A stretch of 64,000 bases of DNA from contig NC_077240.1 of assembly GCF_947179165.1 (NCBI RefSeq), positions 53,530,001-53,594,000 on the forward strand, given 5' to 3'. The position numbers and the translations under genes were made by a program. Positions 58,176 to 64,000 of the stretch are shown here, piece after piece. This DNA comes from Solanum dulcamara. Taxonomy: Eukaryota > Streptophyta > Magnoliopsida > Solanales > Solanaceae. The notes under the pieces were generated by a model that was not told the origin of the DNA, searched no databases, and saw nothing but the letters and a program-made list of their open reading frames with translations. Positions within the stretch are counted from its first letter, which is position 1, and every line of letters begins with the position of its first letter.

Positions 58176-60527
58176 TGTTACACCCCGCACTCTTGAGCTC
58201 GAAACGTCTTCTTGAGTTCCTTAGACACTATCATGTGAGCCGGATAAGCTACGACACTATCAAACAACTCTAAGGAAAGAAGATTGTGATACCTCGCGAG
58301 AAGGGAGGTTGGAGATAGAGTCATAAGAATCCGGAAAGAGTTGGAGGCTAAGAAATGAGTCGTAGGACTCGATTTACCTACGTAAGACACTAAGTTAAGA
58401 GTCTAATACACTTAATTTGCTTAAGGATATATCAAGCTTACGTAGTACGGATTACATAGGCTCTTAAAGTGAGACGAAATTACGAACCCGCGAGGAAGGG
58501 AAAAAGACGACGCGTGGCAGCCAATGGAGGAGCGACACGTGGCAGCACCTCAAGCAAGCAGGTGATGCACCTACTTAGGGTCAAGTAGGTGATGCAACTG
58601 CTTGGGGGAGGTGGACCCCGCTGCCACATGGTAGCCCCTAATCGGCAGCATGACACGGTGGCCAATCATGGATTGACACGTGTCATCCTTAGGGGCTGAC
58701 ACGTGTCACCCCTTGGGACCACCCACATAAGTGATATGTATCTCAAACTTCAGCTTGTTCATCAACATTTCCAGCAGCAACGTGAACAAAAAAAACCCTA
58801 AAGCTAAGGAGAGAAAATTGCGACGGCTTGCGGAGAAAAATAGGTAAGTCCCGTTTTCGTTCCGTAAATTAATTAATTAGCGTATACTACGATGATATGG
58901 AAGTATTAGTAGTATAAAATTTATGGCTTGGTGCAGCCAAAACGAACAGCAACCAGTCCACACAGTTTCAGCACGTAAATAAAATTCCGAGGCGCGATTT
59001 CGGCAAGTTTTAGTCAATTTCGGGAAAGGTAAGTGCTTCCCCTATAATTTGAAGTTTATGAGGTTAAATTAGGGTTTATTACACACCTTAGGAGCTTCTG
59101 GAATTTGGGGAAAAGGGTTGAAAAGTTCAGCGTTCGGAATAAACTAAACTGGAGTCGCTAGAAGTGAGTTGTTGTCGAAATAAGGTGTTGTACGCGTAGG
59201 GGCTGCTGCTGGTTGTGTTGTGGCGTGTTGAAGGGTCTAAAAGTTATGTAAATGAGGTGTGGGATCTGCTGGTTGCAGCCACATGACCCTCCGCTTTGCA
59301 ATTAAAGAATTCGCGAAAGAAAGATTAAAGACTCTAGTTTTGGTATCTTAGTTTCGAGTTAATTGTCGGGGGTTTATATTGTGTAATTTTGGTCGTAATA
59401 TGTATATGTATGGGTTTGTGGTTGCATTTTTGGTTGGCTGCAGGTGCTAAGGACATGGTTGGGAATTCGGATAGGGCACATTATAGGGGAGGTGCTGCCC
59501 GATTTTCGTTAACATCCTAACTAGTTAAGGAACTAGCCGAGAAGGCGAGCGAAGGGATGAATGTTATGAATACTCGTGGGTAGTCTAAGTTGCTGAAAAG
59601 TCCAAGGTTGTTAATACTTACATTACTTCCATGTTAAATAGGTTTCGAGGACAACGATGTGGACGTGATTAAGAGAAGTCCATACAAGGTATGTGAAGCT
59701 TTCCTTTGGCGTGTTTTTGGAATAGATATGTAGAACTATTCTTCTTTTCTTTTGGCATGTCTTAGATATAAGTTATGAATGATATGTATACGATATTTGG
59801 GATTTAATCCATTCGTAAATGCCTGAATATGAGTCGAGACTCTTGTTTACTTCTTGATATTAGAACTCCTGTAATAGCTGAGTCATTGCCTTTAAGTCTT
59901 CTATGTGATGGAAACTAGTACAAATAAGGCCTTTTTCTTCTTTCCTTTAGGACGACTTAACTTTTAAGTGAAATGATATATGATATGGGTTAGAGGTAAT
60001 TCCATTTATGAGCTCTGATTGTAACTCGTGACTTGTAGTCACTGCTGAACATTAAGAGTCTGAAAGTAGTCAAACTACTATTCTTGAGCCTGCTATATAA
60101 TGAGTAGAAAGTAGAGGTACCAGCTCCTCTTTTTAGAGGCTCTGAAATGATAAATGCCGTTGATTGCATGAGTTGAGTCCTTGACTAGATAAATTGTGTT
60201 TCTGATTGCATAGATTATATTTCTGATTAGATGAATTATGTGGCATTATTTTGATGCATGTTTGTGATCCCTGAAGCCCCAACTGATATAAGCCCTAATG
60301 ACATCTAAAGGGATACCTCGGATAATTACTCCCCCAGTCTTCAGGTGACGGTTCACTTGACTGTTTCATCGAGTCTTAGATAATGACTTAGTTGCATATG
60401 GTTTCTCACTACTCTACTCGTGCATACTATAACCCATTCTTCCTCGAGTCCCATGATGGGCCGGGATATGTTATCGTGCACAGTGTTACTACTTCTTTCA
60501 CCGCATCCCGGGCCGAATGTGTATAGT
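58176..60527 (+). repeat. LTR L, plus strand, split by solo LTR K and continuing past the window
   Basis: It begins TGTTACACCCCGCACTCTTG at 58176, inside H's RT. It is close to the D LTR but with its own differences (for example 58634-58670). It has G-box motifs near 58538, 58676 and 58700. It breaks at ATAGT (60523-60527) where K inserted and resumes at 63983 to the window end. Whether it is a solo LTR or the 5' LTR of an element cannot be seen. Confidence 0.9.
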
Positions 60528-63500
60528 TGTTACACCCCGCACTCTTGAGCTCGGAACGTCTTCTTAAGTTCCTTAGATACTATCATGTGAGCCGGATAAG
60601 CTACGACACTATCAAACAACTCTAAGGAAAGAAGATTGTGATACCTCGCGAGAAGGGAGGTCGGAGATAGAGTCATAAGAATCCGGAAAGAGTTGGAGGC
60701 TAAGAAATGAGTCGTAGGACTCGATTTACCTACGTAAGACACTAAGTTAAGAGTCTTATACACTTAAGTTGTTTAAGGATATACCAAGCTTACGTAGTGC
60801 GGATTACATGAGCTCTTAAAGTAAGACAAGATTACGAACCCGCGAGGAAGGGAAAAAGACGACGCGTGGCAGCCAATGGAGGAGCGACACGTGGCAGCAC
60901 CTCAAGCAAGCAGGTGATGCACCTACTTAGGGTCAAGTAGGTGATGCAGCTGCTTGGGGGAGGTGGGCCCCACTGCCACGTGGCAGCCCCACCCTTCTTG
61001 CATGGACACGGTGGCCCAATAGGGGCTGGACACGTGTCCCTCTTAGGGGCTGACACGTGTCACCCCTTGGGACCACCTATATAAGTTGATATGTATTCTA
61101 ATTACTTCAGTTCATTAGCATATTTCCAGCAGCAACGTGAGAAAACAGACCCTAAAGCTAAGGAGAAATACTTGCGACGGCTTTGGGAGAAAAATAGGTA
61201 AGTCCCGTTTTCGTTCCGTAAATTAATTAATTAGCGTATAATACAATGATATGGAGGTATTAGAAGTATAAAATTTATGGCTTGGTGCAGCCAAAACGAA
61301 CAGCAACCAGTCCACACAGTTTCAGCACGTAAATAAAATTCCGAGGCGCGATTTCGGCAAGTTTTAGTCAATTTCGGGAAAGGTAAGTGCTTCCCCTCTA
61401 ATTTGAAGTTTATAATGTTAAATTATGGTGTATTACACACCTTAGGACCTGCTGGAAGTTGGGTAAAAGGTTTGAAAAGTTCGGCATTCGAAATAAACGA
61501 ATTTAGAATCGCTATAGTTAAGTTGTTGTCGAAATAAGGTGTTGTACGCGTAGGGGCTGCTGCTGGTTGTGTTGTGGCGTGTTGCAGGGTCTAAAAGTTA
61601 TCTAAATGAGGTGTGGGAGCTGCTGGTTGCAGCCACATGACCCTCCGCTTTGCAATTAAAGAATTCGCGAAAGAAAGATTAAAAACTCTAGTTTTGGTAT
61701 CTTAGTTTCGAGTGAATTGTTGGGGGTTTATATTGTATAATTTTGGTCGTAAAATGTATATGTATGGGCTGCTGGTTGCATTGTTGGTTGGCTGCAGGTT
61801 CTAAGGACATGGTTGGGATTTCGGATAGGGCACATTATAGGGGAGGTGCTGTCCGATTTTCGTTAACATCCTAACTAGTTAAGGAACTAGCCGAGAAGGC
61901 GAGCGAAGGGATGAATGTTATGAATACTCGTGGGTAGTCTAAGTTGCTGAAAAGTCCAAGGTTGTTAATACTTACCTTACTTCCATGTTAAATAGGTTTC
62001 GAGGACAACGATGTGGACGTGATTAAGAGAAGTCCATACAAGGTATGTGAAGCTTTCCTTTGGCGTGTTTTTGGAATAGATATGTAGAACTATTCTTCTT
62101 TTCTTTTGGCATGTCTTAGATATAAGTTATGAATGATATATATACGATATTTGGGGATTCAATCCATTCGTAAATCACTGAGTATGAGTCGAGACTCTTG
62201 TTTACTTCTTGGTATTAGAACTTCTGTAATAGCTGAGTCATTGCCTTTTAGTCTTCTATGTGATGAAAATTAATATATGTAAAGCCTATTTCTTATTTCC
62301 TTTGGAATGGCTTAACTTTAAGTGAGATGGTATAAGATATAGGTTTAGAGGTGATTCCATTTATGAGCTCTGATTGTAACTCGTGACTTGTAGTCACTCC
62401 TGAACATTAAGAATCTGAAAGTAGTCAAACTACTATTCTCGAGCCTTCTATATAACGAATAGTAAGTGGAGGTACCAGCTCCTCTCTTTTAAAAGGCTCT
62501 AAAATGGTAAATGCGTCTGATTGCATAAGTTGAGTCTTTGGCTAGATAACGGTGTCTCTGATTGCATAGATTATATTTCTGATTGCATGAATTATGTGGC
62601 ATTATTTTGATGCATGTTTGTGATCCCTGAAGCCCCAACTGATATAATCCCTAATGACATCTAAAGGGATACCTCAGATAATTACTCCCCCAGTCTTCAG
62701 GTAACGGTTCACTTGACTGTTTCATCGAGTCTTAGATAATGACTTAGTTGCATATGGTTTCTCACTACTCTACTCGTACATACTGTAACCCATCCTTCCT
62801 CGAGTCCCACGATGGGCCGGGATATGTTATCGTGCACAGTGTTACTACTTCTTTCACCGCGTCCCGGGCCGGATGTGTATAGTTCCACGCACGAGGAGAC
62901 GATGCCGTACGTGAGGTGTGATATATGTTATATGTTATGACGATACGATTATTCACCGAGTCCCGGGCCGGCTGTAATATGATAGTATATGTGGTGAAAT
63001 AAGGAAGGAACACCGAGTCCCTCCTTAGAGGGCCGGGTATATATGTATATTATGATGATACGCTATAGACGTACACCACTCCATTCACCGAGTCCCTCAC
63101 TAAAGGGCCGGATACTTTATGTAGGCATGCATATGAGATTAAAGCAATACATTGTGACCCTGAGCCCCGTAGTGAACTGGGTATAACACGATGATATACA
63201 TGATAAGATGATACCGTATACGATGATATGATGAAATGAAATGCATTATGACACGATGATTTGTGATTATGAAGTAATGATAATGACACTGAGTTCACTA
63301 GAGGGCCGGGCACAGTATATGATGGTGTATAGGATCACGTGTACTAAGGTGCAGGTACAGTAAATTGTTAATTGTTATACTTATCCCCTGCATCCCTATT
63401 TCAGTTATGATCTCAGTTACGATGTGTTATGCTTTACATACTCAGTACATATATCGTACTGACCCCCCTTTTCTCGGGGGGCTGCGTTTCATGCCCGCAG

Positions 63501-63977
63501 GTACAGATGTTTATTCTGGAGATCCATCAGCATAGGAGTTCCTCTCAGCTGTGTCGGAAGTGCTTCACTGTTCTGGAGCCTAAATTTTGATGCTGGTCAC
63601 TTAATGTATATATTTGTACATTCAAGGGTACGGCGGGGGTCTTGTCCCGCCATATGTTGCTGTTGCTATTCTTAGAGGTCTGTAGACATATGTATATGTG
63701 GGTTGTTTGTGAGTTAGTTTCGATGTTGCCTATTCGATATGTTGTGAATATTTTTGTTATAGCAGCCTTATCGGCTCGCGTGCCCTTTCATGATATGATA
63801 CAAATGAAAGAGGCTATATGTACATGAAAAAGTTTTAAACTATTGGGGGTTTTTGTATATAGTATCACATCACACACGGTTCAACACTACATAGTTCAAT
63901 ATGACTACAACTGATAGGTAGGTATACGGGGGTCCAGATCGGACCCCAGTTGCGGACTATGGGATTGGGTCGTGACA
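60528..63977 (+). mobile_element. Solo LTR K inside LTR L (target duplication ATAGT)
   Basis: A single 3450-bp LTR runs from TGTTACACCCCGCACTCTTG to GATTGGGTCGTGACA. The flanks are perfect ATAGT repeats (60523-60527 and 63978-63982). Joining them restores the LTR L sequence GTGTATAGTTCCACGCACG. It is very similar to D's LTRs but lacks D's 23-bp duplication near 26447. G-boxes at about 60886, 60978, 61032 and 61055 and TATATAAG at about 61078 repeat the D promoter pattern. Confidence 0.95.
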
Positions 63978-63982
63978 ATAGT

Positions 63983-64000
63983 TCCACGCACGAGGAGACG
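63983..64000 (+). repeat. LTR L resumed after K
   Basis: TCCACGCACGAGGAGACG matches the LTR sequence that follows GTGTATAGT in D (26101-26120), so it is the continuation of LTR L. Confidence 0.85.

Noticed and set aside
58027..58215. Small ORFs crossing LTR ends, and other 60-100-codon ORFs, as host genes
   Set aside because: They span LTR boundaries or repeat in every LTR copy at the same place with no recognised domain. They are by-products of the repeats.

Overview
The window is plant-type heterochromatic DNA. Essentially every base belongs to long terminal repeat (LTR) retrotransposons of one Ty3/gypsy family. The LTRs run TGTTACACCCC...GTCGTGACA, the primer-binding site is TGGTATCAGAGC (initiator-Met tRNA), and the polypurine tract reads like AAAGGGGGGAAGGA. 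The broken pol fragments keep the order RT, RNase H, integrase and a chromodomain-like C-terminus. LTRs of about 3 kb plus that C-terminus point to the Tekay/Del chromovirus lineage. The mass and style of the repeats suggest a large-genome eudicot, perhaps Solanaceae; that host guess is weak. I see no host protein gene, no tRNA gene and no intact retrotransposon ORF.

Layout, left to right. (1) 1-9049: minus-strand element, its left LTR cut by the window edge. It sits in the last 30 bp of a plus-strand LTR (9050-9079). (2) 9080-39922: minus-strand element A. Element B (13395-37133, minus, target duplication GGTTC) split A. B holds a solo LTR (16629-20008, duplication AACAC) and the remains of plus-strand element C (20521-35580). 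C's 3' LTR was split by complete element D (23772-34342, duplication GAACT). This is four-deep nesting, A>B>C>D. (3) 39923-44833: a plus-strand LTR with a primer-binding site and a broken gag, joined abruptly to another LTR fragment. (4) 44834-52567: element E (plus), with only the end of its 5' LTR left. (5) 52568-52702: an LTR end abutting a broken minus-strand pol (52703-55271 and 58094-58175), itself split by solo LTR M (55272-58093) and by LTR L (from 58176). L is in turn split by solo LTR K (60528-63977, duplication ATAGT).

D is the youngest copy: by eye its two 3448-bp LTRs differ at four positions. The first element, D and E have non-coding internal regions of 3.7-4.6 kb, and A's is similar, with no recognisable gag or RT. 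They behave as large retrotransposon derivatives (LARD-like) that must have been moved by enzymes supplied in trans. Gag and RT/RNase H remnants from autonomous relatives survive at 42102-42632 and 52703-58175.

The most unusual content is 5S rRNA-derived sequence inside the internal regions of three elements (3669-3786, 29315-29420, 47727-47846), sense in one and antisense in two relative to the element. The LTRs also carry four G-boxes upstream of a TATA box, an array of GAGTCCC...GGGCCGG hairpin modules, and recurrent splice-site-like motifs ending just before gag.
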